The notes under the pieces were generated by a model. That model did not search any database and was not told the DNA's origin. It saw nothing but the letters and a program-made list of their open reading frames with translations. A stretch of DNA of 64,000 nucleotides from an uncultured Pelagibacteraceae bacterium. GTDB lineage: Bacteria > Pseudomonadota > Alphaproteobacteria > Pelagibacterales > Pelagibacteraceae. Positions 1 through 9,418 of this stretch are shown here, piece after piece. How positions within the stretch are numbered: position 1 is the stretch's first letter; each line of letters starts with the position of its first letter. The DNA is taken from positions 32,608 through 96,607 of the forward strand of contig CACLNT010000003.1 of assembly GCA_902608385.1 (NCBI GenBank). The letters run 5' to 3'. The position numbers and the translations under genes are program-made.

Positions 1-847
1 TTCAATTTATGCCGATATTGATGGAAATTTATTTGATCCTTTTGACGGAAAAAAAGACTTAGAAAATGGTGAAATAAAATTTATTGGAGAAGCTGAAAAA
101 AGAATTAAAGAAGATTATCTAAGAATTTTAAGATATATAAGATTTTTTCTTAGTTATAGTAAAAAAAAGCACAATTTAAATGTTGCTAAAATTATAAAAC
201 AAAACTTAGATGGATTTAGTAAAATTTCACCAGAAAGGCTGTTAGGAGAATTTAAAAAATTAGTTTATTCTAGTGGTTTTTCTAAATTAACCAAAGATAT
301 ATTCTGTTTTGAAATTATTAAATTAATTTTTCCTCAATTTAAAAATATTAATATTTTTAAAAAACTAAATAATTTTGCCAAAGAAAATATTAATAATTTA
401 GATTTTATTCTTTTAATATCTCTAATGATTATTGATGACACTGATAATGTCGATTATTTTATATACAAATTTAATATTTCAAAAAAAGATGAAAAAAGAA
501 TTTTGTTTTTGAATAATTTTTTTTCATCAAAAATTAATAACAAAACTTTTTCTAAAAAAAATCTAAATAAAATTTTATATTTTAATGGCAAGCAATCATT
601 ATTGGATTTGCTTTATTTTCAAATTTTTAGATCAAAAAAAGTTGATAAAAAACTAGTAGAAATGATAGAATTTTTTAAAGATAAAGAGGCACCATTATTG
701 CCTCTAAGAGCTATCACTTTGATGACAGAATACAATATCTCTGAGGGAAAGGAACTTGGAGTCAAGTTAAAGAAAATAGAAGAAAAATGGGTAGAAAATA
801 ATTTTGAGATTTCAAAATTAGAAGTTCAAAAAATCATAAAAAATTAA
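1..847 (+). CDS. cca: CCA tRNA nucleotidyltransferase / poly(A) polymerase family, C-terminal part (5' end outside window)
   Basis: The open frame enters from the left edge (first full codon at base 2) and ends with TAA at 847. The first part reads as the neck region of class II CCA-adding enzymes: a D-G-x-x-x-D-P-F-x-G segment ending the head domain, then [16 protein letters not shown], matching the family's R-I-x-E-D-x-L-R-I-L-R signature that follows the catalytic domain. The rest is the lysine-rich helical body and tail. The family adds or repairs the 3' CCA end of tRNAs using CTP and ATP. The catalytic GSxxR and DxD motifs lie upstream, so activity cannot be checked here. Its stop overlaps the convergent greA stop by 4 bases. 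The family call is firm; the exact subfamily is less so. Confidence 0.85.
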   Translation, partial: SIYADIDGNLFDPFDGKKDLENGEIKFIGEAEKRIKEDYLRILRYIRFFLSYSKKKHNLNVAKIIKQNLDGFSKISPERLLGEFKKLVYSSGFSKLTKDIFCFEIIKLIFPQFKNINIFKKLNNFAKENINNLDFILLISLMIIDDTDNVDYFIYKFNISKKDEKRILFLNNFFSSKINNKTFSKKNLNKILYFNGKQSLLDLLYFQIFRSKKVDKKLVEMIEFFKDKEAPLLPLRAITLMTEYNISEGKELGVKLKKIEEKWVENNFEISKLEVQKIIKN

Positions 848-1320
848 ATATATTTTACGTCTTTAATTTCAAAGTTTTTTGTACCTGCGGGTGTAGATAT
901 TTCAATTAAATCGCTTTTGTTTTTTCCAATTAATCCTTTGCCGATAGGTGATTGAAAATATATAAGTTTTTTTTTTAAATCTGCTTCATCTTTTCCAACA
1001 ATTTTATAATTAATTTTTTCTCCAGTATCTAAATTAGTTAAATAAACAGTTGAGCCAAAAATAACTTTTCCTTCATTTGTCATCTTTGTTATATCGATCA
1101 CATCAGCTCTAGCAATTATGTCATTAATCTCTTGTATTCTTCCTTCATTATGAGACTGTTGTTCTTTAGCAGCGTGGTACTCTGCATTTTCTTTTAGATC
1201 TCCGTGAGATCTTGCTTCGGCTATAGCGTTAACTATTTCAGGGCGTTTTTTTTCTTTTAAAAAAACTAATTCATTTTTTAGTTTTTCAAGGCCCTCAATA
1301 GTTATTGGTTCTTTATTCAC
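844..1320 (-). CDS. greA: Transcription elongation factor GreA
   Basis: GreA binds the secondary channel of RNA polymerase and stimulates cleavage of backtracked transcripts. The N-terminal coiled coil is clear, with the family signature [19 protein letters not shown], whose acidic Asp/Glu tip reaches the active site. The C-terminal FKBP-like domain contains the IGKGLIGK segment. I prefer the GTG start at 1320: it gives 158 residues, the usual GreA length, and an N-terminus ([13 protein letters not shown]) that fits the family; it lies 1 base after the hemF stop codon and has GGA about 8 bases upstream. An ATG at 1338 would add six residues inside hemF. It follows hemF in one transcription unit. 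Confidence 0.95.
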   Translation of the reverse strand: MNKEPITIEGLEKLKNELVFLKEKKRPEIVNAIAEARSHGDLKENAEYHAAKEQQSHNEGRIQEINDIIARADVIDITKMTNEGKVIFGSTVYLTNLDTGEKINYKIVGKDEADLKKKLIYFQSPIGKGLIGKNKSDLIEISTPAGTKNFEIKDVKYI

Positions 1321-1321
1321 A

Positions 1322-2131
1322 TTATTTCCATTTTGCATTTGGAGGCATAGACATTAATATTGCTTCAGGGTTACCTCCACTATTTAATCCAAATTTTGTT
1401 CCACGATCATACAACAAATTAAACTCAACATATCTACCTCTTTTAAATAATTGAATTTCTTTTTCTTTTTTCTTCCATTTTAAAAACATTTTTTTTTCTA
1501 CAATTTTTTTAACTAAATTAGCAAAAGTAATACCAACATCTTTAATAAAAGAAAAATTTTTTTCCCAATTACCCATTTTATAATCAAAAAAAATGCCTCC
1601 TATACCTCTTAATTCATTTCTATGAGTTATATAAAAATATTCATCACACAGCTTTTTATATTTAGAATAATATTTATTATTATGTGTATTGCATATTTTT
1701 TTTAACTCAGTATGAAAATATTTTTTTTCATTATTATCAGTAATACAAGGAGTTAGGTCTATTCCTCCTCCAAACCAAATTTTTTGTGTACAAATAAATC
1801 TAGTATTAAAATGCATAGCAGGGATTTTTGGATTTTTTGGATGTAATACCACAGAAATACCTGAAGACCAAAAGCTAGCATTATTTTTTGTTCCAGGGAT
1901 TTTTTTTGCAAATTCTTTGGAAAATTTTCCTACCACATTCGAAAATGCAACACCTCCTTTTTCAATTACTTCACCTTTGATTATTCTAAACTCACCATGT
2001 TTCCATTTATTTTTTTTAAATTTTTTGTTAGAGCCATATTTTCTTTCTAATTGTTCAATGTTATTACAAATTATATTTTGTAAACTAATGAACCATTCTT
2101 TAGCTAATTTTTGTTTTTTTTTAATTTTCAT
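1322..2131 (-). CDS. hemF: Oxygen-dependent coproporphyrinogen III oxidase HemF
   Basis: Converts coproporphyrinogen III to protoporphyrinogen IX using O2, a late step of haem synthesis in the cytoplasm. The 269-residue protein carries the family landmarks: [38 protein letters not shown] and the ending ILMSMPP. It is slightly shorter than typical proteobacterial HemF (near 300), mainly at the N-terminus. ATG start 6 bases from the trmL stop. Location near petABC makes sense because the bc1 complex needs haem. An O2-requiring enzyme fits an aerobic organism; no hemN is in the window. Confidence 0.95.
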   Translation of the reverse strand: MKIKKKQKLAKEWFISLQNIICNNIEQLERKYGSNKKFKKNKWKHGEFRIIKGEVIEKGGVAFSNVVGKFSKEFAKKIPGTKNNASFWSSGISVVLHPKNPKIPAMHFNTRFICTQKIWFGGGIDLTPCITDNNEKKYFHTELKKICNTHNNKYYSKYKKLCDEYFYITHRNELRGIGGIFFDYKMGNWEKNFSFIKDVGITFANLVKKIVEKKMFLKWKKKEKEIQLFKRGRYVEFNLLYDRGTKFGLNSGGNPEAILMSMPPNAKWK

Positions 2132-2137
2132 ATTTTT

Positions 2138-2602
2138 TTAAAAAATTTTATTTTGTCTCATACTTTCAGCAAGTACTATTGCAACTGAAGAAGCTATATT
2201 TAACGATCTTTTGCCAGGCTTTAATGGTATTTTAATTCTATTATCAACCAATTTGTGAATTTTTTCAGGCACCCCAGAGCTTTCTCTTCCAAATAAAATT
2301 GTATCATTAATTTTAAACTTAAACGATGAATATACATCAGAAGCCTTAGTAGTCATAAGTACTATTCTTTCATTTTCCTTTTTTTTAAATTTAAAAAAAG
2401 ATTCTTTGCTTGGGTAAAATTTAATCATTTTTTCATCAAGGTAATCTAATACTACTCTTTTGAAGCGTTTATCATTAAATATAAATCCACATGGTTCAAT
2501 GATCTCAATCATAGCACCTAAGCAAGAACACGTTCTAATAATTGCAGCTGTATTTTGGGGTATATCCGGTTCATAAAGCGCTATTTTTGGGCCTAAATTC
2601 AT
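2138..2602 (-). CDS. trmL: tRNA (cytidine/uridine(34)-2'-O)-methyltransferase TrmL
   Basis: A small SPOUT-class methyltransferase of 154 residues that methylates the ribose of wobble position 34 in leucine tRNAs. Visible family features are the N-terminal ALYEPDIPQNTAAIIRTC, the LFGRESSGVPE segment near residues 98-110, and the C-terminal knot IPLKPGKRSLNIASSVAIVLAE. First gene of the minus-strand trmL-hemF-greA unit, divergent from petA with 88 bases between start codons. The trefoil-knot motifs are diagnostic, so alternatives within SPOUT (such as TrmJ) are unlikely at this length. Confidence 0.93.
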   Translation of the reverse strand: MNLGPKIALYEPDIPQNTAAIIRTCSCLGAMIEIIEPCGFIFNDKRFKRVVLDYLDEKMIKFYPSKESFFKFKKKENERIVLMTTKASDVYSSFKFKINDTILFGRESSGVPEKIHKLVDNRIKIPLKPGKRSLNIASSVAIVLAESMRQNKIF

Positions 2603-2618
2603 TTTTTGTGTGTCATTG

Positions 2619-2648
2619 TTGCCATTAGAAATAAATCTTTTTTACTAT
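2619..2648 (+). promoter_or_regulatory. Possible petABC promoter
   Basis: TTGCCA (2619-2624) and TACTAT (2643-2648) are separated by 18 bases and lie 43 bases upstream of the petA ATG, in the only spacer between trmL and petA. The match to sigma-70 consensus is moderate. The predicted start point falls inside the inverted repeat at 2646-2661. Confidence 0.35.
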
Positions 2649-2661
2649 ATGAAATCATATA
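2646..2661. promoter_or_regulatory. Perfect inverted repeat upstream of petA, possible operator
   Basis: TATATGA and TCATATA form a perfect 7-bp dyad with a 2-bp centre. It overlaps the putative -10 element and start point of petABC, where a repressor site would be expected. The sequence does not match FNR (TTGAT-N4-ATCAA). In DNA this AT-rich a chance dyad is possible. Confidence 0.3.
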
Positions 2662-2690
2662 TTAGATAAGAATAAACATAATTTTTTAAT

Positions 2691-3203
2691 ATGTCAGAGC
2701 AAAAAAAACCTAAAAGAAGGGATTTTTTATTTACAGCATCATATGCCATAGGCGCTGTTGGTGTTGGTGCAGCAGTTTGGCCTTTAGTAGATCAAATGAA
2801 TCCAGACAAATCAGTAAAAGCTTTAGCTAGTACTGAGGTCGATGTTAGCTCGTTAGAACCTGGAAAATCAATAACAGTTCTTTGGAGAGGAAAACCAGTT
2901 TTTATAAAAAGAAGAACAGAAGAAGAAATATCTGAAGCAAGAGCAGTTAAGATGGACGATCTTATACATCCAGAAAAAGATGAAGATAGAGCAAAAAATC
3001 CGGAGTGGCTAGTAATGATTGGAGTTTGTACTCATCTAGGATGTGTGCCTCTAGGAGACAAAGGCGATTATAATGGTTGGTTTTGTCCTTGCCATGGTTC
3101 ACACTACGATACTTCTGGAAGAATCAGGAAAGGCCCGGCCCCTACAAACCTTGAAGTGCCTAAATACAAATTTATTAATAACAATATAATTAAAATAGGT
3201 TAA
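2691..3203 (+). CDS. petA: Ubiquinol-cytochrome c reductase iron-sulfur (Rieske) subunit
   Basis: Rieske 2Fe-2S subunit of the cytochrome bc1 complex, passing electrons from ubiquinol to cytochrome c1 on the periplasmic side. The N-terminus has a twin-arginine motif (KRRDFLF, residues 8-14) followed by a hydrophobic anchor at about 16-32, as in alphaproteobacterial Rieske proteins exported by Tat and kept membrane bound. Cluster ligands are present in CTHLGC (113-118) and CPCHGSH (132-138). At 170 residues it is of normal size. First gene of petABC, 7 bases before petB. Confidence 0.98.
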   Translation: MSEQKKPKRRDFLFTASYAIGAVGVGAAVWPLVDQMNPDKSVKALASTEVDVSSLEPGKSITVLWRGKPVFIKRRTEEEISEARAVKMDDLIHPEKDEDRAKNPEWLVMIGVCTHLGCVPLGDKGDYNGWFCPCHGSHYDTSGRIRKGPAPTNLEVPKYKFINNNIIKIG

Positions 3204-3210
3204 GAACTTT

Positions 3211-4470
3211 ATGAGTGATCATAACTATGTACCGTCTTCAAAATTAGGTAAATGGTTTAATGATCGATTGCCTTTGTTGTCTTTAAGTGCTCATTTAAGT
3301 GAGTATCCTACACCAAAAAATTTAAATTATTGGTGGACTTTTGGAGGCATATTAACTTTCTGTTTAGTTGCCCAGATTATTACAGGAATTGTATTAGCAA
3401 TGCATTATGTAGCACATGTAGATTTAGCTTTTGCAAGTGTTGAGCATATAATGAGAGATGTAAATTATGGATGGCTACTGAGGTACTTTCATGCAAATGG
3501 AGCATCAATGTTTTTTTTAGCAGTTTATATTCATATTTTTAGATCGCTATATTATGGATCTTATAAGTCACCAAGAGAAGTTATATGGATTATAGGAATG
3601 ATAATATATTTTTTAATGATGATGACGGCATTTATGGGATACGTATTACCCTGGGGACAAATGAGTTTTTGGGCCGCAACAGTAATAACAAATTTATTTA
3701 GTGCAGTTCCTTTTGTAGGTGAAAGTATTACGAATTGGTTATGGGGAGGTTTTGCAGTTGATAACCCAACATTAACAAGATTTTATGCTTTGCATTACCT
3801 TCTTCCTTTTTTAATTTTTGGTTTAGTAATTTTACATATTTGGGCTCTACATGTTCCAGGAAATAATAATCCAATTGGAATTGAACTGAAAAAACCATCA
3901 AAAGATACTGTTCCTTTTCACCCATATATAGTTATTAAGGATTTATTTGCTTTGTTACTTTTTTTAATTGTATTTGCTTTTTTTGTTTTTTATGCACCAA
4001 ATATATTGGGTCATGCTGACAATTATATTGAGGCAAACCCTATGGTTACTCCAAATCATATAGTTCCAGAATGGTACTTATTGCCTTTTTATGCAATATT
4101 AAGATCAGTACCAGACAAACTTTTTGGAGTTATTGCAATGTTTGCTTCAATTTTTGTTTTGGTAATATTGCCATGGTTGGATACTTCTAAAGTTAAATCA
4201 GCAATTTTTAGACCTATATACAAACAGTTTTATTGGATACTAGTTATAGATGTTCTTATATTAGGCTATATGGGAGCAATGCCTGCAGAAGGAACATACT
4301 TGCTAATAGCTAGAGTAGCTACCACATATTATTTTCTTCATTTTTTAATTATTTTGCCAATCCTTGGTAAAAAAGAAAAGACACTACCAATACCATTAAG
4401 TATTACAGATCCAGTCATGGGTGTGTCACCAAATCCTGATATGGTAAAAAAAAAAGAAATTTACAATTAA
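3211..4470 (+). CDS. petB: Cytochrome b of the bc1 complex
   Basis: Membrane core of complex III, holding hemes bL and bH and the quinone sites. The 419-residue protein has about eight hydrophobic helices. Paired haem-ligand histidines are visible in helix II (YFHANGASM and [13 protein letters not shown]) and helix IV (LHYLLPF and [10 protein letters not shown]). The Qo-site PEWY motif is present in [14 protein letters not shown]. It is a full-length cytochrome b (not split b6/subunit IV), as in proteobacteria and mitochondria. It lies between petA and petC with spacers of 7 and 4 bases, so the three are surely co-transcribed. Confidence 0.98.
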   Translation: MSDHNYVPSSKLGKWFNDRLPLLSLSAHLSEYPTPKNLNYWWTFGGILTFCLVAQIITGIVLAMHYVAHVDLAFASVEHIMRDVNYGWLLRYFHANGASMFFLAVYIHIFRSLYYGSYKSPREVIWIIGMIIYFLMMMTAFMGYVLPWGQMSFWAATVITNLFSAVPFVGESITNWLWGGFAVDNPTLTRFYALHYLLPFLIFGLVILHIWALHVPGNNNPIGIELKKPSKDTVPFHPYIVIKDLFALLLFLIVFAFFVFYAPNILGHADNYIEANPMVTPNHIVPEWYLLPFYAILRSVPDKLFGVIAMFASIFVLVILPWLDTSKVKSAIFRPIYKQFYWILVIDVLILGYMGAMPAEGTYLLIARVATTYYFLHFLIILPILGKKEKTLPIPLSITDPVMGVSPNPDMVKKKEIYN

Positions 4471-4474
4471 TTTT

Positions 4475-5257
4475 ATGAGAAATTTTATTAAATTATTTAG
4501 TTTTTTATTTTTAATTATAATTCTTTTCAGTCAAAACGCTTTTACAGAAGAAAAAAAAAAATTACTGGATCCTGGTTGGAGTTTTAAAGGTTATTTTGGA
4601 AAGTTTGATAGAGCTTCATTACAAAGAGGTTATCAAGTTTACACAGAAGTTTGTGCCTCATGTCATTCAATGAAGTATTTAAGCTATAGAAATTTGACAG
4701 AAGAAGGAGGTCCAGAATTTTCTAAAGAACAGGCAAAGGCTATAGCGGCAAATTTTGAAGTAATTGATGGACCAAATGATGATGGAGAAATGTTTACAAG
4801 ACCTGCAAAACTATCAGATAAGTTTGTTAACCCATATCAAAACGATAAAGAAGCAATGGCTTCTAATGGGGGAGCGTATCCTCCAGATTTTTCTGTCTTA
4901 GTAAAAGCAAGAAGTGGGGGAGCAGATTATATTTATTCATTATTACTTGGATATGAAGATCCACCTAGCAATGTGATATTGGATGATGGAGTTTATTATA
5001 ACAAATACATGTATGGAAATATGATAAGAATGCCAAACCCTTTGTCAGATGGCCTAATAGAGTATAATGACGGCACAGAAGCAACAGAGGAGCAAATGGC
5101 AAAAGATTTGGTAACTTTTCTTTCATGGGCGGCAGAACCTCATCTTGAGGCAAGACACAAAATTGGCTTTAAAGCAATTGTATATTTAATAATTTTAACT
5201 ATTTTAGCTTATTTCAGCATGAAAAGACTTTGGTCACGTGTTGAATCTAAAGTTTAA
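4475..5257 (+). CDS. petC: Cytochrome c1 of the bc1 complex
   Basis: Haem c subunit that accepts electrons from the Rieske centre and reduces soluble cytochrome c. A signal peptide occupies about residues 1-24, the haem-binding CASCH is at 60-64, and a candidate axial Met lies in the RMPNPLSDG segment. A single C-terminal helix (about 230-250) anchors it. Its 3' end overlaps the convergent ychF by 24 bases, leaving no room for a dedicated terminator between the two operons. Confidence 0.97.
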   Translation: MRNFIKLFSFLFLIIILFSQNAFTEEKKKLLDPGWSFKGYFGKFDRASLQRGYQVYTEVCASCHSMKYLSYRNLTEEGGPEFSKEQAKAIAANFEVIDGPNDDGEMFTRPAKLSDKFVNPYQNDKEAMASNGGAYPPDFSVLVKARSGGADYIYSLLLGYEDPPSNVILDDGVYYNKYMYGNMIRMPNPLSDGLIEYNDGTEATEEQMAKDLVTFLSWAAEPHLEARHKIGFKAIVYLIILTILAYFSMKRLWSRVESKV

Positions 5258-6308
5258 TATATCACCATCTTTCACAATATAATCTTTACCTTCTAACCTC
5301 ATTTTTCCATTTGTTTTAGAGCTCAACCATCCTTGGTTTTTTATGAAATCATCGTAAGCAATTGTTTCAGCTCTAATAAAACCTTTTTCAAAATCCGTAT
5401 GAATCTCTCCCGCTGCCTTTGGCGCAAGGCAATTCTTCTGAATAGTCCAAGCTCTAGTTTCTTCTGGTCCTGATGTAAAAAAAGTTTCTAATTCTAAAAC
5501 ATTATAACCTTTTTGTATTAACATGTTAAGGCCCGTTTCTTTTAACCCAATCATTTTCATGTAATTTATTTTTTCATCATTTTCTAATTGATTTATTTGA
5601 TTTTCAATTTCCGCTGAAACAACTAGTGTATTTTTATCTCCAAATTTATTTATGAAATCTTCAGTATATTTGTTACCATTTTGAATACTTTTCTCATCTA
5701 CATTACATACGTATATTTTTGGCTTGATTGATAGAAGTGCACTTTGATTTAAAATTTTGTTATTAAATTGTTCAGCTAAAATTTTAAGGTTTTTATTGTT
5801 ATTAATGCAATCTAAAGCTATTTCCAAAATTTTTAACTGTTCTTTATCTATATTTTTCTTGTTTTTTTTTATCAAGTCTTTTTTGGATAGACTCTAAATC
5901 TGCTAGCATCATTTCAGTTTCAATAATTTCTAAATCTCTTATCGGGTTTACATTTGGATTAACATTTTGAATATCTTCTGAGTCGAAACATCTAATCATA
6001 TGAATAATCGAATCAACTTCTCTAATGTGTGATAAGAATTTATTTCCTAACCCTTCACCTTTAGAAGCACCCTTTACAAGACCCGCTATATCAACAAAAG
6101 ATATTGTAGTGTTTATTTTTTTTTTTGAATTAGAAATTTTAACCAATTGGTCCAATCTATCATCAGGGACAGGAACAACGCCAATATTTGGATCAATAGT
6201 ACAGAAAGGAAAATTTTCTGCTTGGGCTTTACTTGAATTTGTTAAAGCATTAAATAAAGTTGATTTACCAACATTTGGCAAGCCAACAATTCCACATTTG
6301 AAGCTCAT
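5234..6308 (-). CDS. ychF: Ribosome-associated ATPase YchF (OLA1 family), reading frame interrupted by a one-base shift
   Basis: YchF is a TRAFAC-class ATPase that binds ribosomes. The N-terminal part (6308 down to 5844) has the P-loop GLPNVGKST (residues 8-16) and the switch region [19 protein letters not shown], then stops after a run of lysine codons. The rest (frame open from about 5875 to 5234) has the coiled coil, NVDE and the C-terminal TGS domain. The break is at a run of nine A on the coding strand (5862-5870). Removing one A joins both frames into about 357 residues, close to the family's usual size. ATG start overlaps the pth stop by one base. It is either a sequence error, a recent lesion or a gene rescued by slippage. 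Confidence 0.85.
5862..5870 (-). other. Nine-A run at the ychF frameshift
   Basis: Coding-strand run GAT-A9-CAAG. With nine A the frame reads into TAG-A-TAA region and ends at 5844. With eight A it continues as [12 protein letters not shown] into the YchF C-terminal half. It is a candidate slippage site or homopolymer length error. Confidence 0.7.
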
Positions 6309-6868
6309 TACTTATTATTTATTGTGCTAGAAAAAAGATCTAATTTTTTATCAAGTAGAATTGATAAAGATTCAGTTATATTAGTAGTGATTTTTTTCAA
6401 GTCTTTAATTTCTTCTTCATCAAAATCTTTAAGAACATGATCCACTACATCAGAATTTTTTTTTGGTTTGCCTATTCCTATTCTTATTCTAGAATAATCT
6501 TTTCCAATAAATTTATCTATTGATTCAATTCCATTATGTCCAGCACTTGATCCACCAAATTTTGCTTTAATTTTTCCAAAATCGATATCAAGATCATCAT
6601 GAAAAACAATTACATTTTCAGCCTCAATCTTAAAATATTCTATCAATTCTCGAATACATATTCCTGAGTTATTCATAAATGTTAGAGGTTTAATTGCATA
6701 AACTTTTTTGCCCTTAATATTTCCTGTTGTAAGCAATCCTTTAAATTTTGGTTTTTGTTTTGAAAGACCAAATTTTTGATTTATAGCATCAATGATTTTG
6801 AAACCAATATTGTGCCTGTTGTTTTCACTATCAGGCGTTGGATTTCCTAAACCTACAAATAAAAGCAT
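6308..6868 (-). CDS. pth: Peptidyl-tRNA hydrolase
   Basis: Releases peptides from peptidyl-tRNAs that drop off the ribosome. At 186 residues it has the usual bacterial Pth size. The start [19 protein letters not shown] contains the catalytic His (residue 19). Further family motifs are [10 protein letters not shown], the [10 protein letters not shown] segment with the catalytic Asp, [13 protein letters not shown], and [11 protein letters not shown]. It lies in the classic prs-rplY-pth-ychF order; its TAA overlaps the ychF ATG by one base, indicating translational coupling. Confidence 0.97.
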   Translation of the reverse strand: MLLFVGLGNPTPDSENNRHNIGFKIIDAINQKFGLSKQKPKFKGLLTTGNIKGKKVYAIKPLTFMNNSGICIRELIEYFKIEAENVIVFHDDLDIDFGKIKAKFGGSSAGHNGIESIDKFIGKDYSRIRIGIGKPKKNSDVVDHVLKDFDEEEIKDLKKITTNITESLSILLDKKLDLFSSTINNK

Positions 6869-6909
6869 AATTTTTTACAATCGAATCTGAAGATTTTCAC
6901 TTTTTTTGA

Positions 6910-7668
6910 TTATTTTTTTTCGGCCGCTGGTTTCTTTTCTTCTTTTTTATTTTTATCAGCTTCTTTTTTGTCACCTTTTTCGCCTTCTTTTTTATCGCCC
7001 TCTGCTGCTTTAGCTTCTCCTTCTGCTCCTTCAGCAGTTGTTTCCGCACCTTCCTCCGTACCTTCGGCGCCTTCGACAGATTCTTCAGCAGGTTTTTCTG
7101 GCTCTTTAATAACTGTTGGTGCAGCAAGCGTTGCTACAACAAAATCTCTTCCTTGAATTGTTGGTGTTACACCCTCTGGTAATTTGATTGATGAAATTTT
7201 AAAACTTTCACCAATATCTTTATTTTCTAAATCTACAATTAATTCATCAGGTATATTTTCTGTTGGACATTTTAATTCAACTTTTCTTCTGACAATATTA
7301 AGAACTCCACCTCTTTTTAATCCTGGTGATTTTTCATTGTTTATAAATTTAACTGGAATCTCTAAAGCTATTTTTGCGCCTCCAACTATTCTTAAAAAAT
7401 CTACATGAATTGGCTCATCAGTGATTGTATCAAATTTTATTTCTCTTGGTAAGACATTTTGAGAATTGCCTTCAATGTTTAATGTTAAAATATTTGATAA
7501 AAAATTTTCTTTATCTGCCAATAACTTGATTACTTTTTTTGAAATTGCAATTTTTTGGTTTTGATTTTTTCCACCATAAACTATTGCTGGAACTATACCC
7601 TTTGATCTAAGAGTCTTAACTTCACCTTTAGTATTTGTATTTCTAATACTTGCTTCAATTGAATTCAT
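6910..7668 (-). CDS. rplY: 50S ribosomal protein bL25 (Ctc form) with acidic/basic C-terminal tail
   Basis: bL25 binds 5S rRNA on the large subunit. The N-terminal 5S-binding domain (SIEASIRNTNTKGEVKTLRSKGIVPAIVYG) and the TL5/Ctc beta domain (VPVHVDFLRI-like DEPIHVDFLRI, and LKCPTENIPDELIVDLENKDIGESFKISSIKLPEGV) are both visible. The last 65 or so residues are low-complexity Glu/Ala/Gly then Lys/Glu repeats and are more GC-rich than their surroundings. I chose the ATG at 7668 (N-S-I-E-A-S) over one at 7689, because the family starts there. It lies between prs and pth. Confidence 0.95.
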   Translation of the reverse strand: MNSIEASIRNTNTKGEVKTLRSKGIVPAIVYGGKNQNQKIAISKKVIKLLADKENFLSNILTLNIEGNSQNVLPREIKFDTITDEPIHVDFLRIVGGAKIALEIPVKFINNEKSPGLKRGGVLNIVRRKVELKCPTENIPDELIVDLENKDIGESFKISSIKLPEGVTPTIQGRDFVVATLAAPTVIKEPEKPAEESVEGAEGTEEGAETTAEGAEGEAKAAEGDKKEGEKGDKKEADKNKKEEKKPAAEKK

Positions 7669-7712
7669 AAAAACAAGGGTTTTTATCACATGTTATTTAT
7701 AACTCAAGAAGA

Positions 7713-8646
7713 TTATTTGAATAAGTCAGACACCGATGTTGAATTGGAAATTCTTTTTATAGCTTCACCCATTAAATTGGAAACAGTTAAAACTTCAATA
7801 TTTTTAGCTTTATTAACTCTTATTTGATTATCAATGGTATCTGTTATAACCAATTTTTTTATTACTGATTTTTGAATTTTTTTTTACTGCTTCACCACTT
7901 AAGACTCCATGAGTTATGTAGACATAAACTTCTTTTGCACCTCTATCTTTTAGAGCTTTTGCAGAATTTATAATAGTTCCTCCTGAGTCAATTATATCGT
8001 CAACTACAATACAAGTTTTATCTTTAACATTCCCAATTATGTTCATTACTTGTGATTTTCCTGGTGCAGGTCTTCTCTTATCAACAATTGCCAAACCAAC
8101 ATCTAATGATTTACCAAGAGCTCTAGCTCTTTCAGTTCCACCAACATCAGGAGCTACACAAATAATATTTTTGCTTTTAACATTTTTTTTTATATGTCTT
8201 GCAAAAATAGGCGTACAAAATAAGTTATCAACCGGTATATCAAAAAAACCTTGAATTTGCCCAGCATGTAAATCAACTGTTACAACTCTATCTGCTCCAG
8301 CTTTTGTAATTAAATTAGAAACTAATTTTGCAGAAATAGATGTTCTTGGTACTACTTTTCTATCTTGTCTTGCATAGCCAAAGTAAGGAATAACCGTTGT
8401 AATATTTTTTGCCGAAGATCTTTTGAGCGCATCAATACATAACAACAATTCCATCAAGTTGTCATTTGCCGGCGAAGAAATTGATTGAATTATAAAAATA
8501 CTATTGCCTCTAATATTTTCATTAATTTCTATGTATATCTCTCCATCTGCAAATTTTCTAATACTTGAATTAATAATTTTAGACTTTAAATATTTTGAAA
8601 TTTTTTTACTTAAGTTTTTATTGCTATTTCCAGCTAGTAATTTCAT
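7713..8646 (-). CDS. prs: Ribose-phosphate pyrophosphokinase (PRPP synthetase), frame interrupted near the C-terminus
   Basis: Makes phosphoribosyl pyrophosphate from ribose-5-phosphate and ATP for nucleotides, His and Trp. Diagnostic segments are [54 protein letters not shown] and the PRPP loop [12 protein letters not shown]. The uninterrupted frame stops at 7831 with an unrelated tail. The missing C-terminus is present in another frame down to a TAA at 7713-7715: [12 protein letters not shown], then [16 protein letters not shown] and the ending SVSDLFK. The switch is at a run of nine A (7877-7885); with eight A the protein is about 310 residues, the normal length. prs is generally essential, so a true null allele is unlikely. 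Confidence 0.88.
7877..7885 (-). other. Nine-A run at the prs frameshift
   Basis: Coding-strand GCAGT-A9-TTC. Nine A gives V-K-K-N-S-K and an early stop. Eight A gives [18 protein letters not shown], the expected family sequence after [10 protein letters not shown]. Confidence 0.7.
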
Positions 8647-8655
8647 TGGGGTAAT

Positions 8656-9418
8656 CTAATTAATCATAATTACAGAAATATTTCTACCATAATCATTTTC
8701 TTTATTGTGAATGGATCTTCTCGCACTAAAGAAATTATTTTTTGGTTCAAAAGTATCTTTGTTAATTTTTTCTAAGTTTTTAACACCTAATTTTTTCAAT
8801 TGAGAGTAGATATAATTATTTAGGCCAAAATATGTTTTATTTTTCACTAATTTAAAAAAAATTTTGTTTTGTCTGTCTTTTTTAAGAAATTTGTCTTCAA
8901 AATCTTTTTGTATTTCATAGTTTTTTTTGCGAAATACCAGGTCCAATTACCGCAATTAAATTTTTAGCACTACTTCCATTATTTATTAAAAATTTAATAA
9001 CTTTTTTAATTATTCCTTTATAAGCACTTTTCCATCCAGCATGAATTGCAGAAATGATTTTGAGTTTTTTATCATAAATTAATATTGGCACACAATCAGC
9101 AGTTAAAATACCTATGGCAATTTTTTTAACATTAGTAATTAAAGCATCTCCTTTTAATCTTTTTTTGTTAAATTTAAAATTTTTATTTATAAAATAAAGT
9201 TTATTACTATGAACTTGATTTAACAAAATAAGTTTATTTGAGAAACAGTCAATTTTTTTACAAACTATTTTTAAGTTATTTTTTACATTTTTTTTTGCAT
9301 CAGAAGAACCTATGCCACAATTTAAACTTTTATATATTCCTTTTGATTTTCCACCTTGCTTATTAAAGAAACCATGCTTTATCTCTTTAAATTTTGAAAG
9401 TTTTTTTGATTTTATCAA
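8656..9418 (-). CDS. pgeF: Peptidoglycan editing factor PgeF (YfiH/DUF152, laccase-domain), frame interrupted by a one-base shift
   Basis: Family members remove misincorporated amino acids from peptidoglycan precursors; older names call them multicopper polyphenol oxidases. The N-terminal frame has HGFFNKQGGKSKGIYKSLN, LNQVHS, the TADCVPI motif and SAIHAGWKS, giving Cys/His metal ligands, then ends after IGPGISQKKL. The C-terminal part continues in another frame (8946 to 8656) and includes NNFFSARRS. Removing one A from the run at 8921-8928 restores about 253 residues, normal for the family. The start is a TTG whose TTGA overlaps the midA stop. It lies in the alphaproteobacterial order lgt-midA-pgeF. 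Confidence 0.8.
8921..8928 (-). other. Eight-A run at the pgeF frameshift
   Basis: Coding-strand TCGC-A8-CTATG. Eight A reads Q-K-K-L-stop; seven A reads Q-K-N-Y-E-I-Q-K-D and joins the C-terminal half. Confidence 0.65.

Noticed and set aside
6897..7156. Two extra open frames over the end of rplY, one Lys/Gln-rich on the same strand and one Ser/Pro/Ala-rich on the opposite strand
   Set aside because: Both are by-products of the repetitive GAA/GCT/AAA codons in the bL25 tail and lack any independent signal.
7690..7830. Apparent intergenic gap of about 140 bases between rplY and prs
   Set aside because: Most of it encodes the conserved PRPP synthetase C-terminus in another frame; it is part of the frameshifted prs.
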